A stretch of DNA of 64,000 nucleotides from CAVQBP01 sp963848195 (GTDB lineage Bacteria > Bacteroidota > Ignavibacteria > Ignavibacteriales > Ignavibacteriaceae). The DNA lies in the NCBI GenBank assembly GCA_963848195.1, contig CAWKCY010000024.1, forward strand, positions 1 through 64,000, written 5' to 3'. Shown piece after piece: positions 19,370 to 29,567 of the stretch. The notes under the pieces were generated by a model, which was not told the DNA's origin, searched no databases, and saw nothing but the letters and a program-made list of their open reading frames with translations. The position numbers and the translations under genes were made by a program. Position 1 is the stretch's first letter. Every line of letters starts with the position of its first letter.

Positions 19370-20806
19370 GAGTCTGTAAAATAATTTGTGTAAATGATTT
19401 TTTTCATTAGAGAAAAGACTCCAGTCTTTCCTCAAAAATAATAGAAAAATTAGAAAGAACAATTCCCCAATTTCTTATCGGCATAGTCCATTTTTTAGAT
19501 AAATCTCTATAAGCTAAATAAAGCATTTTCTTTAGAGCATCGTCATTAGGAAAAAGTGAGCGTGCTTTAGTAACTTTTCTGAACTGGCGATGAACTGATT
19601 CAACTGCATTGGTTGTATAAATAACAGTTCTAATTTCCTGTGGGTATTTGAAAAAAGTAGCAAGATTATCCCAGTTTTGTCTCCATGATTTCAGAGCCAG
19701 TGAATATTTATTTGACCATCTGCCTCAAGCTGGGTTAGATTTTCTAAGGCAGCTTCTTCAGTAGCAGCAGAATAAACCGGCTTTAGCTGTTTCATAAATT
19801 CTTTTTGATCCTTCGAGGCAATATATTTAAGGGTATTACGGATTTGATGTATGACGCAAAGCTGTATCTCTGTTTTAGGGAAAACTGTATTGATTGCCTC
19901 AGGAAAACCTCTGAGACCATCAATGCAGGCAATAAGATCCTGTACTCCTCGATTTCTCAGTTCAGTCAAAACACTCAGCCAGAAATTAGCTCCTTCTGCT
20001 TCTCCTACCCAGAGACCCAGAAGATCTTTCCTACCGCTGAGTTCAACTCCAAGGCACGTATAGGCCGCTTTTGAAGTGATTTTCTTGCTGTCATCTCTAA
20101 CCTTGTAATGGATGGCATCAAAGAAAACTATTGGATAAATCCCATCAAGTAGTCTGTTCTGCCATTCTGTTGCAACATGGACAATTTTATCGGTTATGTT
20201 CGATACTAGTGTAGCTGAAACGTCTAAGCCGTAGAGCTCTTGTATATGTGACTGTATATCTCTGGTAGTCATTCCTTTTGCATACATGGAGATTATTTTA
20301 TCCTCAATCGGACCAATAGTCCTTTCATATTTCTTGACAATGACAGGATCAAATTCTCCATTACGATCACGGGGAACAGTTATTTCTATTTGACCATTAT
20401 CATTTTTCAGAGTCTTATGGGTTTTACCATTCCTGGCATTCCCGCTGTTTTTTCCAGCTGGTGAGTACTTCTCATACCCAAGATGTTCAGTTAGTTCTGT
20501 TTCGAGCATTTGCTCTAGGGTTTTGGACATGAGCTTTTTAATAGCTCCATCCTTACCCATTAGATCATCATAGTTTTTGGCTTTGGCAAGATCGGCTTTT
20601 AGTTGCTCGATCATTCATCGGTTAGTTTCATAATGTGTAAACTCCTTTTGGATATAAGTTAAACATATTATTTATTTTCCCAAAAGCAATACCGCTACTG
20701 GGCGAATCGCTTTCGGACGCAGAGGATAAGTGCTGCTCCGCTACGCTCCGCAGCAATTATCTTCAATTTATTGTTTAACCATTTACACAAAATTGTTTAC
20801 ACTCCT
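19370..20806 (-). mobile_element. IS256-family insertion sequence, decayed
   Basis: Imperfect terminal repeats bound it: AGGAGTCTGTAAAATAATTT on the left and, inverted on the right, AGGAGTGTAAACAATTTTG; the best-matching 21 bp are 19376-19396 and 20780-20800. The single transposase gene on the minus strand is frameshifted. No clear target duplication is visible. It separates the forward RiPP genes from the reverse GT4 gene, and its right end supplies the last codons of that gene. Confidence 0.8.
19407..20614 (-). pseudogene. IS256-family transposase, frameshifted
   Basis: The first 307 codons read as an IS256 mutator-type transposase, with LETELTEHLGYEK near the N terminus, VFFDAIHYKVRD and LIACIDGLRGFPEAI carrying catalytic acids, and LCVIHQIRNTLKYI. 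The frame then ends at IHWL near 19691, while the next frame continues at once with YSLALKSWRQNWDNL, RTVIYTTNAVESVHRQFRKV and so on to LESFL at 19407. A single-base change near 19705 accounts for it. The element is probably inactive unless the shift is an assembly error. Confidence 0.82.
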
Positions 20807-22142
20807 TTTTTTCAGAAATTTTTTTTTCAGACTTATCTACTGACTCTTTAGAAGTCCTAAATATAATTACCTTTAAATTCCATAATGCTTTAAGATTTTT
20901 TAAGAAAATTTTTAAATCACCAGTATTTGAATAGCCAAGTTCTGATATTATTTGATAAACAGTGAGGTTACCTCTAAATTTTAACATAATTCTTTTCATT
21001 GAAGAATTACAACTGCCTAAGAAAGTATTAGTAGCTTTATTAAAGATACCATATTCATTTTTATTGTTCATTTTTTTTAATCTAATATTTCTTGATAGAA
21101 TCGGCCGTAATCCTAATATTTCCTGGGAATTATTGAGTTTTTTATTTAAAATAAAAACATTATTACATGCCATCTCCAGCTGTTTTCCTATTATTTTGAT
21201 GTCATGATACTTAATTACAAGTTTATAATTTCCATCAATGATTTTTGTTATATTTTTGGATTTGATACATTTCTTAAGTTCATTTAACACCTGAAGTTCC
21301 GAAAATTTCTCTTTATATTTTCCACCAACTCTACCTGAAAAATTATATTTTTGAAATTTTTTAAAATTGTCTGGTGTAATCATTCCTCCGAAACCTCTTA
21401 TACCAACAACTATACATAGTTTTTTATTAGATATTGCTTCTAAAACCGTTCTACCTGTCCCAATTATAATATCACTTCTTAAGTAATATTGATTTACATT
21501 TGTTTTTTCCCCAACAAAATTGATATTACTATTAGCTATACTTTTTAAAAAATCATAATAAGGTCCGTTCCCAACTATGGTTAATTTGAAAATTGTTTGA
21601 TTATTGAATAATTTTATAAAAGTTTTACATATTTCCGCTTTATCAGGATCAAGGCGGGTTAACATTAAAATATTATAAGGTTTTTTAAGTAATCTAAAAT
21701 TTCTTTTTTTAAGATTTATTTTAACTGGATTATATAAAACTTCGCACATTTCTTCTGGAACTCCCCAACCTTTTGTATCAATATAATCTGCTACTTTGAA
21801 AATTTTAAATAAATTAGATAAATTTATTATGTTATTTTCAGGAGTGGTAGAATGACTAATGAAAATTACTGGAATATTTTCGAAATTGCTTACAACATTT
21901 CTGGCGTGACGGAGATTGTACGAATTTTGAAGAATAATTAAATCCCAATTCTCTTTTATTATGGAAACTCTGCTTGAATACCTTTTAATATTCATCGAGA
22001 GTATTTCAGGATATATAATATTACTTGCAGGATATAAACCTATATTATGCCCATGGGATTTTAAGAATAGCATTAAAAGTTTTGTAAAGATACCCGTTCC
22101 TCCAATACTCTGCATCTCCGGACGGATAAATAAAAGATTCAT
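20775..22142 (-). CDS. GT4-type glycosyltransferase fused to a PqqD-like (RRE) domain
   Basis: 455 residues. Residues 1 to about 320 are a GT4/GT-B glycosyltransferase, with MNLLFIRPEMQSIGGTGIFT at the start, MLTRLDPDKAE and TIVGNGPYYDFL in the C-terminal Rossmann half, and GRTVLEAISNKKLCIV as the E-containing donor loop. After a linker, residues about 345-430 read PILSRNIRLKK, YGIFNKATNTFLG, RGNLTVYQIISELGY and DLKIFLKNLKALWNLKVI. This fits the beta-hairpin plus winged-helix pattern of PqqD-like RiPP recognition elements, which bind leader peptides. Such a fusion would tie sugar transfer to a peptide substrate. The last nine codons (ECKQFCVNG) come from the terminal repeat of the neighbouring IS256-type element, so the original tail is lost. 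The PqqD call is by pattern only. Confidence 0.7.
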   Translation of the reverse strand: MNLLFIRPEMQSIGGTGIFTKLLMLFLKSHGHNIGLYPASNIIYPEILSMNIKRYSSRVSIIKENWDLIILQNSYNLRHARNVVSNFENIPVIFISHSTTPENNIINLSNLFKIFKVADYIDTKGWGVPEEMCEVLYNPVKINLKKRNFRLLKKPYNILMLTRLDPDKAEICKTFIKLFNNQTIFKLTIVGNGPYYDFLKSIANSNINFVGEKTNVNQYYLRSDIIIGTGRTVLEAISNKKLCIVVGIRGFGGMITPDNFKKFQKYNFSGRVGGKYKEKFSELQVLNELKKCIKSKNITKIIDGNYKLVIKYHDIKIIGKQLEMACNNVFILNKKLNNSQEILGLRPILSRNIRLKKMNNKNEYGIFNKATNTFLGSCNSSMKRIMLKFRGNLTVYQIISELGYSNTGDLKIFLKNLKALWNLKVIIFRTSKESVDKSEKKISEKKECKQFCVNG

Positions 22143-22596
22143 TTTTCCTAACTATTTAAGTTAATACATTAAAAATCCAATTTTCTTAGTAAATTTCATG
22201 AACTTTTTCAAGTCTGGATCTTATAAGAATATATGGAACTGTAATAAGACCATTATAACTAAAGAAATTGCGAGATCGTTTTTATTTTCTGAATATATAA
22301 AGTTTATATTATTTTTTACAAATTTCAAAAGGTGAGGGATTTTAACAGATGATCTTTTCAATTGTCGGTGCTTTTTAAGTTTTAGTTTTTAAATAGGACT
22401 TCAAGTTTTCAAAGATTTCCGCCAAATATTGCAACTATTCGATATTTTGCCAATTTCTGTTGTATAATGATTTCTATAAATTCTTTATCAAACTCCATAC
22501 TACTTTTTTGAAGAATTCCTTTTTAGATTTCTAGTTTTTAAGAAGTCGGAACGTTAGAAATTTAGCATGGTTTTTAGATTTAATTTATCAGTATTT
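22143..22596. other. Intergenic, no gene seen
   Basis: About 450 AT-rich bases between two minus-strand genes. I looked for a second short precursor with the KKLKL leader and found none on either strand. Confidence 0.45.
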
Positions 22597-23004
22597 TTAT
22601 AGATATTTTTTAATATAATTTTTAATTAAATAATATATATCTCTCTCATTCTCATATTTATAAGTTATTTTAGGTTTATTTACTTTTATCATCGACATGC
22701 CATCTCCTATGCTTATACTTTGGGCTTCAATAATCAAACTATCATTTATAACAATATTAACATTTAACTTAAATTCTTCTGGTTTTTCAGTATGAATGAT
22801 ATGCATTCCTGCATCTTTAAAAACTTTTTCAATATTTCTTTTTATATTATTTTGTAAAGTACTATCTTTAAATATTATTGGACTTTGAAAGGAAATGGAT
22901 ATATATGTTCCATAATTTCCTTTTTGTAAAGAATCTGATAATGAATATTTTGATATTAAAAAAAAGCTAAGTACTAAAAGCGTTAATAATATTTTGTGTT
23001 TCAT
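22597..23004 (-). CDS. Small exported protein of unknown function
   Basis: 135 residues. AGGAG lies before the ATG (ATATAGGAGAAATTT). The N terminus MKHKILLTLLVLSFFLIS is a signal peptide or membrane anchor. The rest has alternating hydrophobic strands (YGTYISISFQ, FKLNVNIVINDSLIIEAQS) and a basic C-terminal helix. I do not recognise a family. It is on the same strand as the PqqD-glycosyltransferase but 450 bases upstream, so shared transcription is possible but not shown. Immunity or periplasmic handling of the peptide would be a guess. Confidence 0.6.
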   Translation of the reverse strand: MKHKILLTLLVLSFFLISKYSLSDSLQKGNYGTYISISFQSPIIFKDSTLQNNIKRNIEKVFKDAGMHIIHTEKPEEFKLNVNIVINDSLIIEAQSISIGDGMSMIKVNKPKITYKYENERDIYYLIKNYIKKYL

Positions 23005-23391
23005 AAATTTCTCCTATATATTTTTTATACTTTTTAATTTTTATTATGCCTAACGATCACTATATCCAGTAATCCAATCAACATCATCTAAAATATATAT
23101 TCTTCACTACAAAGGATGCTCCCTATTCACTTTAACAACCAAGTATCTTTTCGGAACTCTAATTCAATAAAATATTTTCATTGTTGCCTATTAATATACA
23201 CAAAGACTGATAAATAAAGAATTATATTCTTCTTAAGATCTACGCTTTGTAATTAGTTTAATTCTTAAATGAATGATGAAGTATTCCTCAACCGATTTTT
23301 AAACAATCTTATTCTCTTTGGAAAAAAGCAAGCTTTAAAAATTACATAGTATGAATGTAAATAAAAACTGATCGGAACCTTCCTAAATATT
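23005..23391. other. Intergenic, no gene seen
   Basis: AT-rich sequence between the small exported protein and the left end of the IS1380-type element. No supported feature. Confidence 0.45.
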
Positions 23392-25024
23392 CCTCAAATC
23401 CGATATAGAACTCAAGAAATATAAAAACTATCCTTTAAGATTGGTATAAAATATGTTTAATTTAAATCACCCAACAGGTGAAATCTTAAATTTAAATTAT
23501 TTTAGGGAAAATAATTCTAAAAATTAAAAAAGTTTACCAATCTTGAAAAAACAACTTGAACACTCTCCAGAATTGATAACTGCAAAAGCAGGATTATTGG
23601 TATGCGATAGATATCAAAAATATATTCAGCTTCCAGAACTAATAGACAAAACATTTCCAAAACCAGGCTCTAATAGGGATTTGCTCACAGTAAGTATGTA
23701 ACAACACTACTTCAGATGTTTCATGATGGAGCAAGTCAGTTGGAAGATGCCAATGAGCTATCAGAAGACAAAGCATTGCAGAAAATGATAGATGTTCAAT
23801 CCTATCCTACATCAGATGCCATAGGAGATTGACTTCGCCGTCAAGGGGAAACAAATGGAGTAGAGAATCTCTGGAGAGTGATGAAACAGTTATTTATTAA
23901 TATGCCAGGTAAAGACTTTACATTAGATATAGATGCAACAATAATTGAAGCAAACAAAGGAGATGGGGTAAAAACATATAAAGGAATAGTAGGTTATCAA
24001 CCCATGTTAGGAATAATAGCAGAAAATAATGTTACTGTTTTTTCTGAATTTAGGAAGGGTAATATTTCCGCTCAAGCAGGAATAGTTCAATTCATAGAAA
24101 AGTGTAAAGAAAATACATATAACCGGATATCTTATGTAAGGAGTGATTCTGCAGCATTTCAAAAAAGCGTTGTTAAATATTTGGTAAAGGAGAATAAGCT
24201 GTATAGTATAACGGCCAGGCAGACAGAATCAGTACGGAAAAGAATTAGTGAAATTCCGGAAGAAGCATGGGAACGTGGTAAAGATGAACAAGGATTAAAA
24301 ACAAACTATTATGTTGCAGAGATTGATTATGCATTTATTGGGAACAGAAAATCTTCCCGGCTTGTTGTAAAGCGGGAAAGAAAGGGTCCACAGCTAGATT
24401 TATATGATCCTTCTGAGTATCGCTACTGGTGTATAATCACAAACCTGCCATCAGAGAACTTCACTACAAATCAAGTTATTCTTACACATCAAATGCGTGG
24501 ACAGATGGAGAAGGCTATTGGAGAATTAAAGCATCATTGCGGTTTAGATCATCTTCCCTGTGGGCAATTCAGTGCTAATGCTATGTACTTTACAACCGGT
24601 ATACTTGCAGCTAATCTTCTGCAATTACTTAAACAGGACACTTTCTTTGAAGGTTATATAAAATCAAGTATAAAAACTTTTCGTCATAAGCTAATTCATC
24701 TTCCTGCCAGAGTTATTAAGCATGGAAGAATGCTGTTTATAAAAATTGTTAGTTCAGTTGAAAAGTTTAAGCTCATTGAATCAGCTTATCTAAGGTATTC
24801 TCTTGCTCCACCACCTTGTTGAAAAAATAATTATATAATGCAATTTCTTCTTCTACGGTTAATAAATAACGGATAGTTATCTCCAAACATGAATGTTTTG
24901 TGACAATATAATATTAAGTTGGGATGATTAACGTTTTTATAATTGAATTATTAGTTTTTTAATGCAAATAAACGATTTGACCATACTTTTTTAACTACCT
25001 AGTTCGGCTATATCGGATTTGAGG
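23392..25024 (+). mobile_element. IS1380-family insertion sequence, decayed
   Basis: Terminal inverted repeats CCTCAAATCCGATATAG at 23392-23408 and their complement at 25008-25024 match over 17 bp. They bound a 1633-bp unit, which is a normal IS1380 length, and it carries one broken transposase gene. No target duplication is obvious. Confidence 0.82.
23542..24822 (+). pseudogene. IS1380-family transposase, broken
   Basis: The N-terminal part from about 23542 reads LKKQLEHSPELITAKAGLLV and so on, then hits a stop near 23700. A shift brings it back as LLQMFHDGASQLEDANEL. A second stop lies near 23832. From 23878 it is open for 314 codons with FTLDIDATIIEANKGDG (first acidic residues), YVRSDSAAFQ and MRGQMEKAIGELKHHCGLDH (catalytic Glu region), which is the DDE layout of IS1380 transposases. 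The element is dead unless helped in trans. Confidence 0.82.
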
Positions 25025-25303
25025 TTTCTTGAATTGGATTAAATATATTGACAATGACGTTTTTTTTCTTTAGTATTGTAAGAACCTAGTATTTATTAAG
25101 GCGGAATTTTTCACATCAAAAAAGTAGGCTATTAAAAATATTTAAAAATTATATCGTAGGGTAATTATGAAACTTTCAATAATTTCCTTTAAATTGTACT
25201 CTCCACTTCTATAGATGGCAATTCATAGAATCAAAATATTACATCGAATATTATTTATATCCGATTAGTAGTATTTAAATTACTTATAAAAAAGGGGTAT
25301 ATT

Positions 25304-25918
25304 ATGATTACAAACAAGATAAAGACATTATTCTTATCTGCACAACCTTTTTTTTTAACAGCCTTATTGAATATGTTCGCCAGTGATTCTTTAATTACTG
25401 CTTTTGCTTTTGATTTTAATTCGAATGATAAATTGAAAAAAGATCGAAAATTCTATGATATTGCAATATTGGATGATACTTTTTTGAAAGAAAATGAAAT
25501 TAAAAATTCCATTAGTGTAATTCTTAATTATTTGGACGCCAAAAAAATTCTTTTTACTGAAAGTAATGAACCGACATATCTTCAATATTTTATTTATTGG
25601 GGATTTAATGGAATAATAAGCAAAAAAATTGACAGTAACGAATTAATAAATGCTATAATAAATGTTTTTGAGAAAGAATATTATATAGATACCTATGTAC
25701 AAAATATTTTAAATGTTAAAAATATTATATCAGATCATAAAATCTTGTCATTGAGGGAAAACGAAATATTGAAAATGATAAGGAGTGGGTTTGGAAATAA
25801 AGAGATATCAGAAAAATTATTTATAAGTGTAAAAACAGTAGAAGCACATAAGGAAAATATAAAACATAAGTTAGAGATTAAAAAGATAAATGAACTTTAT
25901 TCAATGAACTTAAAATAG
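25304..25918 (+). CDS. LuxR/NarL-type regulator, atypical receiver
   Basis: 204 residues. An AGGGG lies before ATG 25304. The receiver-like N terminus has YDIAILDDTF with an Asp at the usual phosphorylation place and a Lys in GIISKKID, but the acidic pair near residue 10 is missing (LFLSAQPFF). The LuxR helix-turn-helix is clear: LSLRENEILKMIRSGFGNKE and LFISVKTVEAHKENI. It resembles the regulator at 9014 in size and layout. With no kinase gene nearby, it is an orphan. It may act on the RiPP island to its left or on the envelope genes to its right. Confidence 0.78.
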   Translation: MITNKIKTLFLSAQPFFLTALLNMFASDSLITAFAFDFNSNDKLKKDRKFYDIAILDDTFLKENEIKNSISVILNYLDAKKILFTESNEPTYLQYFIYWGFNGIISKKIDSNELINAIINVFEKEYYIDTYVQNILNVKNIISDHKILSLRENEILKMIRSGFGNKEISEKLFISVKTVEAHKENIKHKLEIKKINELYSMNLK

Positions 25919-26016
25919 GGGAATTCCCTATTGAAATTATATATTTTTATATGTTATTTGAAATGGTGTTCATTTTAAAATCTCTCTAACCTAATATTTT
26001 ATAAAAAGGAGGAAAT

Positions 26017-27174
26017 ATGGGGCACTTATTCAAAAGAACTTCTTTATTTCTTATCTTGGTTCCAATCATGATATTTGTTTTCACATTACAATCATGTCAT
26101 GAACCAACGAACCCGGAAATTATAGATGATGGTCAGAATAATTTTTCTACAGTTAATTTTTCTAAAGCAACTGTCCAAGCCAATATTCAAAAAATTGCTA
26201 AGGGATTATCAATTTTGTTGAAAGATGAAAAAAATAGACTTATTTTACAGAATGAAATAAGTAGCTCAAAAAAAACTGAGCAAATATTGGAAGCTACAGA
26301 ATTTCTGAAAACAGGGAAAAATATTTATGTAAATGGGGTAGCTAAGAATACTACATTTGCCTCAAGTATTCTTGAAATGTTTACGGGGAAAGAAAATGAA
26401 GAGCTAAAAGACTTTATTGATAACTTACCATTTGGTTTAGTCGATATTTATTTTCCTCTTAAGAAGTATAGGGAACAATGGAAAAACCAAGATGATTTAC
26501 TTATTGCATATGTTTGCAGAGATAAAAGCGATAAAAGTGATATCCCTGCATACGATTTAAATGGAAATCAGGTTGCTTTGTCATATGATAAAGCACCGGA
26601 TACACCTACTTTGGTAATCTATCCTAGTGAAAAAAATAGAAATTATTATCTATATAACGAAAACAAAAACTTTGATGATATATTAAAGAAAAATAGTTCT
26701 TTAAGTTCTGTAAATTCTGACGACCCGCCACCAGTATATACTTATCATTGGAGAATTGAAGAATTTAAAATAAGTCATAATTTTGACCCGTGGCCATCTG
26801 GGATGATGGAAATCTACTTTAAGGTATGGTATAAACATAATGGTAATTGGAGTAATGTTTATATTCCTTTTAATATTATTGACGGGGTGACAGCAGGAAT
26901 GTGGCATGGTGTTCCTATAGGATGGAATGCATATAACTCTACCGATTTAAATGACCACATTAAGTTCGAAGTATGGGAATCTGATGGATTTCTTACTGAT
27001 GATGATTTTGTAGCAGATGCTACTTGGGATAAGGTTATTCGGCTCCCTGATGGATATCCAATATGGGGCAGTGATGTAGTAGAATTTCCTTATACTTTAA
27101 CAAATCACCAAGCTGTTGATTCACCAGATTCTGAACCAGATTATGTTGAATTTCGAGATTATAGAACAAATTAA
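26017..27174 (+). CDS. Exported lipoprotein of unknown function
   Basis: 385 residues. AAAGGAGGAAAT lies before the ATG. The signal peptide ends in FTLQSC, a lipobox, so Cys 27 would be lipidated and the protein anchored in a membrane. A helical stretch of about 100 residues follows, and then a C-terminal domain from about residue 240 with HWRIEEFKISHNFDPWPSG, KFEVWESDGFLTDDDFVADA and FPYTLTNHQ. This domain reads as a beta-sandwich with acidic, possibly calcium-binding turns. It may be related to DUF3103-like proteins, but I am not sure. A strong hairpin follows the stop codon. Confidence 0.7.
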   Translation: MGHLFKRTSLFLILVPIMIFVFTLQSCHEPTNPEIIDDGQNNFSTVNFSKATVQANIQKIAKGLSILLKDEKNRLILQNEISSSKKTEQILEATEFLKTGKNIYVNGVAKNTTFASSILEMFTGKENEELKDFIDNLPFGLVDIYFPLKKYREQWKNQDDLLIAYVCRDKSDKSDIPAYDLNGNQVALSYDKAPDTPTLVIYPSEKNRNYYLYNENKNFDDILKKNSSLSSVNSDDPPPVYTYHWRIEEFKISHNFDPWPSGMMEIYFKVWYKHNGNWSNVYIPFNIIDGVTAGMWHGVPIGWNAYNSTDLNDHIKFEVWESDGFLTDDDFVADATWDKVIRLPDGYPIWGSDVVEFPYTLTNHQAVDSPDSEPDYVEFRDYRTN

Positions 27175-27201
27175 TTTTAGTAAGTTAGTAAGAATATTTT
27201 C

Positions 27202-27230
27202 AAAATCACCGTATTTTTTACGGTGATTTT
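27202..27230 (+). terminator. Hairpin between the lipoprotein and TonB receptor genes
   Basis: AAAATCACCGTA and TACGGTGATTTT pair around a T5 loop; a short T-rich tail follows. It ends only nine bases before the TonB receptor ATG, so it may also hide that gene's ribosome binding region. Confidence 0.7.
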
Positions 27231-27239
27231 GAAGTAATT

Positions 27240-29567
27240 ATGGTTAAAATAATTATTTATTTAATTTTTGCCTTTGATTTTTTTATTTTTTCCCAAGGGA
27301 GAGAGTCTGACAAGGTTATCATAAATGGCTATGTTTTTAATGATAAAACATTGGAGAATCTACCAAGGGTTTTATTAAGTATAAATGGAAAAGGGATAGC
27401 AGTCTCTGATGAAAGAGGTTTTTTTTCGTTTAAAGTTTTACCTGGGCAGTATGCAATTGAAGCAAGCTGTATTGGTTATGAAAAGCTGAAGATACAAATA
27501 TCTATTGAAAAAGATATTCCGATAAAAAAGATATTTTTGCGTTTAGTCCCGGTACCGATTGAAATACCTGGAGTGACAGTCAGTGGGGAGAAATTCAAAA
27601 AAGAAATTAATACTTCAACATATGAATTACTACCTGGAGACCTGAGTAAGATTCCTCAAGTCGGTGAACCTGATGTATTCAGAGCCTTACAGGCTTTACC
27701 TGGTGTCGGTGAGATAAATGATTTAAGCTCTCAGATATTCTTACGCGGAGGAAACTTTGACGAGGTATTAATTTCTCTTGATGATGTTCCCCTCTATAAT
27801 CCTTACCATGTTGGTGAAACATTTGGAATTATAAACCCGGATATTATTCAATTAGAGAGACTCTACCCCTCAAATTATCCATCAAATTACGGAGGGTATT
27901 TATCTGGTGTTTTAGATATGCAGTCTAAAAATAATAATGCTAATAGATTTACAGGTAGTTTGTCCCTCGGATTAATATCCTCAAAAATCTTTGCTGAAAT
28001 TCCTCTTTGGAAAGGAACACTTCTTGTTTCCGGACGAAGAACTTACCTGGATCTGCTTGGAAAAATGATAAAGCAGGGCTTTCCCTATTATTTTTATGAC
28101 CTCTATAGTAAATATGCCCTTCCGATAGATGATAAGAATTTATTAGAGTTAGATTATCTTTTTTCAAAAGATACATACAATATTTTTTCCGACAGTTATT
28201 ATCAGTTAATCAATAAAAAAGATAATCCAAATTGGGGAAATATTCTATTAAATTTTAAATTCACTCATTTTTTCAATGACAAAAATCTGTTCAGTCTACA
28301 ATCATACTTTTCCAGGTCCTATTTAAAAGCCGATTCTAAAGCTTATTATTCATTTGGTCAAATAAAACCTGATTCAATAAATAGTCTTTATATGAATAAT
28401 TCAATTAATGATTTTACTATTAAAGCCGGATTTGAATTCCAGTTTACCGGTCATCATTTAAAGACAGGAGTAGAAGTAAAGAAATTAGATATGAAATATA
28501 ACTGGAATATTGATGAATTTGATTTTTCGGGATTATTAAAATTTCCCCTTCAAGAAGTATTTTTTGATTTTGCTCCCAATCCGTATTCATTTCAAGATAA
28601 AGCATTTATTTATAGCAATTATGGCCTGGATAAAATCCAGCTTAACAAAGAAATTGAAATAATTCCTGGCTATAGATTATCATATCTTTCAAAAGTAAAA
28701 AAGCTATTATTTGCACCCTATCTACTTATCAACTACAGCTTTAATAAAGATATAAATGCCCGTCTTTCTTTCGGCAGATACTATCAATATTTATATACAA
28801 TTAAAGACCAGCGGCATCAGGAACTATATGCCCCGTTCTCTTCATATTTTATACCGGATAATATTGATCAAGTTGGATTCTCATATCATTTTTTAGCCGG
28901 ATTACTAATTAAAGATCTATTTAATTTTTTTACAATGGAATCAGAAGTTTACTATAAAATAAGAGAAAATCTTTCAACTTCATATAAAGATGGAACCTAT
29001 TCATTTGAAGATGGATACGCTGCTGGAATAGATATTATACTTAAAAAAGATATAGGAAATCTAACCGGCTGGATAGGATATTCATTAACAAGATCAACAA
29101 AAAGAAATGATATTTATACCTACTTTACTAACTATGACAGAACACATAACATAAAAGTATTAATAAACTATCAGATATTTGAACACTGGACATTGAGTTC
29201 ATTCTTTTCTTATGCTTCCGGTGTGACTGCTACTCCAATAATTGCAAAATATTTAAGAGCACCAGATTATTCCAATAATGATAATCATAACTGGATAGGA
29301 ATTGATAATCAAGGTCGACAATGGATTTTATTAGAAGGCAGAAGGAATTCAGTCAGATTAGGTGATTACCGCCGTTTGGATTTAGGTTTAACAGGCACTT
29401 TTTTGTGGGGAAAGTTTATAATCAAACCTTATCTTCAAATACTTAATGTTCTTAACAGTCCTAATGCTTATTTTTACAATCCCAATGTGTTTAATAAAAG
29501 TTTAGAAGATGGGGAAGAAAGAGGTTCATTTCTAATTCCAACAATAGGAGTATCTGTTGAATTTTAA
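27240..29567 (+). CDS. TonB-dependent outer-membrane receptor
   Basis: 775 residues. After a signal peptide (IIYLIFAFDFFIFSQG) comes a carboxypeptidase-regulatory-like beta domain (NGYVFNDKTLENLPRVLLSI), then a plug domain with FRALQALPGVGEINDLSSQI and FLRGGNFDEVLISLDDVPLYNP, and then a long 22-strand-type barrel. The last residue is Phe (VSVEF), as is usual for outer-membrane barrel assembly. The substrate is unknown. It overlaps the next gene by 11 bases, which encodes a DUF4249-like lipoprotein, a frequent partner of such receptors. There is no SusD-type gene. Confidence 0.85.
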   Translation: MVKIIIYLIFAFDFFIFSQGRESDKVIINGYVFNDKTLENLPRVLLSINGKGIAVSDERGFFSFKVLPGQYAIEASCIGYEKLKIQISIEKDIPIKKIFLRLVPVPIEIPGVTVSGEKFKKEINTSTYELLPGDLSKIPQVGEPDVFRALQALPGVGEINDLSSQIFLRGGNFDEVLISLDDVPLYNPYHVGETFGIINPDIIQLERLYPSNYPSNYGGYLSGVLDMQSKNNNANRFTGSLSLGLISSKIFAEIPLWKGTLLVSGRRTYLDLLGKMIKQGFPYYFYDLYSKYALPIDDKNLLELDYLFSKDTYNIFSDSYYQLINKKDNPNWGNILLNFKFTHFFNDKNLFSLQSYFSRSYLKADSKAYYSFGQIKPDSINSLYMNNSINDFTIKAGFEFQFTGHHLKTGVEVKKLDMKYNWNIDEFDFSGLLKFPLQEVFFDFAPNPYSFQDKAFIYSNYGLDKIQLNKEIEIIPGYRLSYLSKVKKLLFAPYLLINYSFNKDINARLSFGRYYQYLYTIKDQRHQELYAPFSSYFIPDNIDQVGFSYHFLAGLLIKDLFNFFTMESEVYYKIRENLSTSYKDGTYSFEDGYAAGIDIILKKDIGNLTGWIGYSLTRSTKRNDIYTYFTNYDRTHNIKVLINYQIFEHWTLSSFFSYASGVTATPIIAKYLRAPDYSNNDNHNWIGIDNQGRQWILLEGRRNSVRLGDYRRLDLGLTGTFLWGKFIIKPYLQILNVLNSPNAYFYNPNVFNKSLEDGEERGSFLIPTIGVSVEF

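Noticed and set aside
19805..20074. Plus-strand frames of 70-89 codons inside the IS256-type transposase
   Set aside because: Shadows of the real transposase gene on the other strand.
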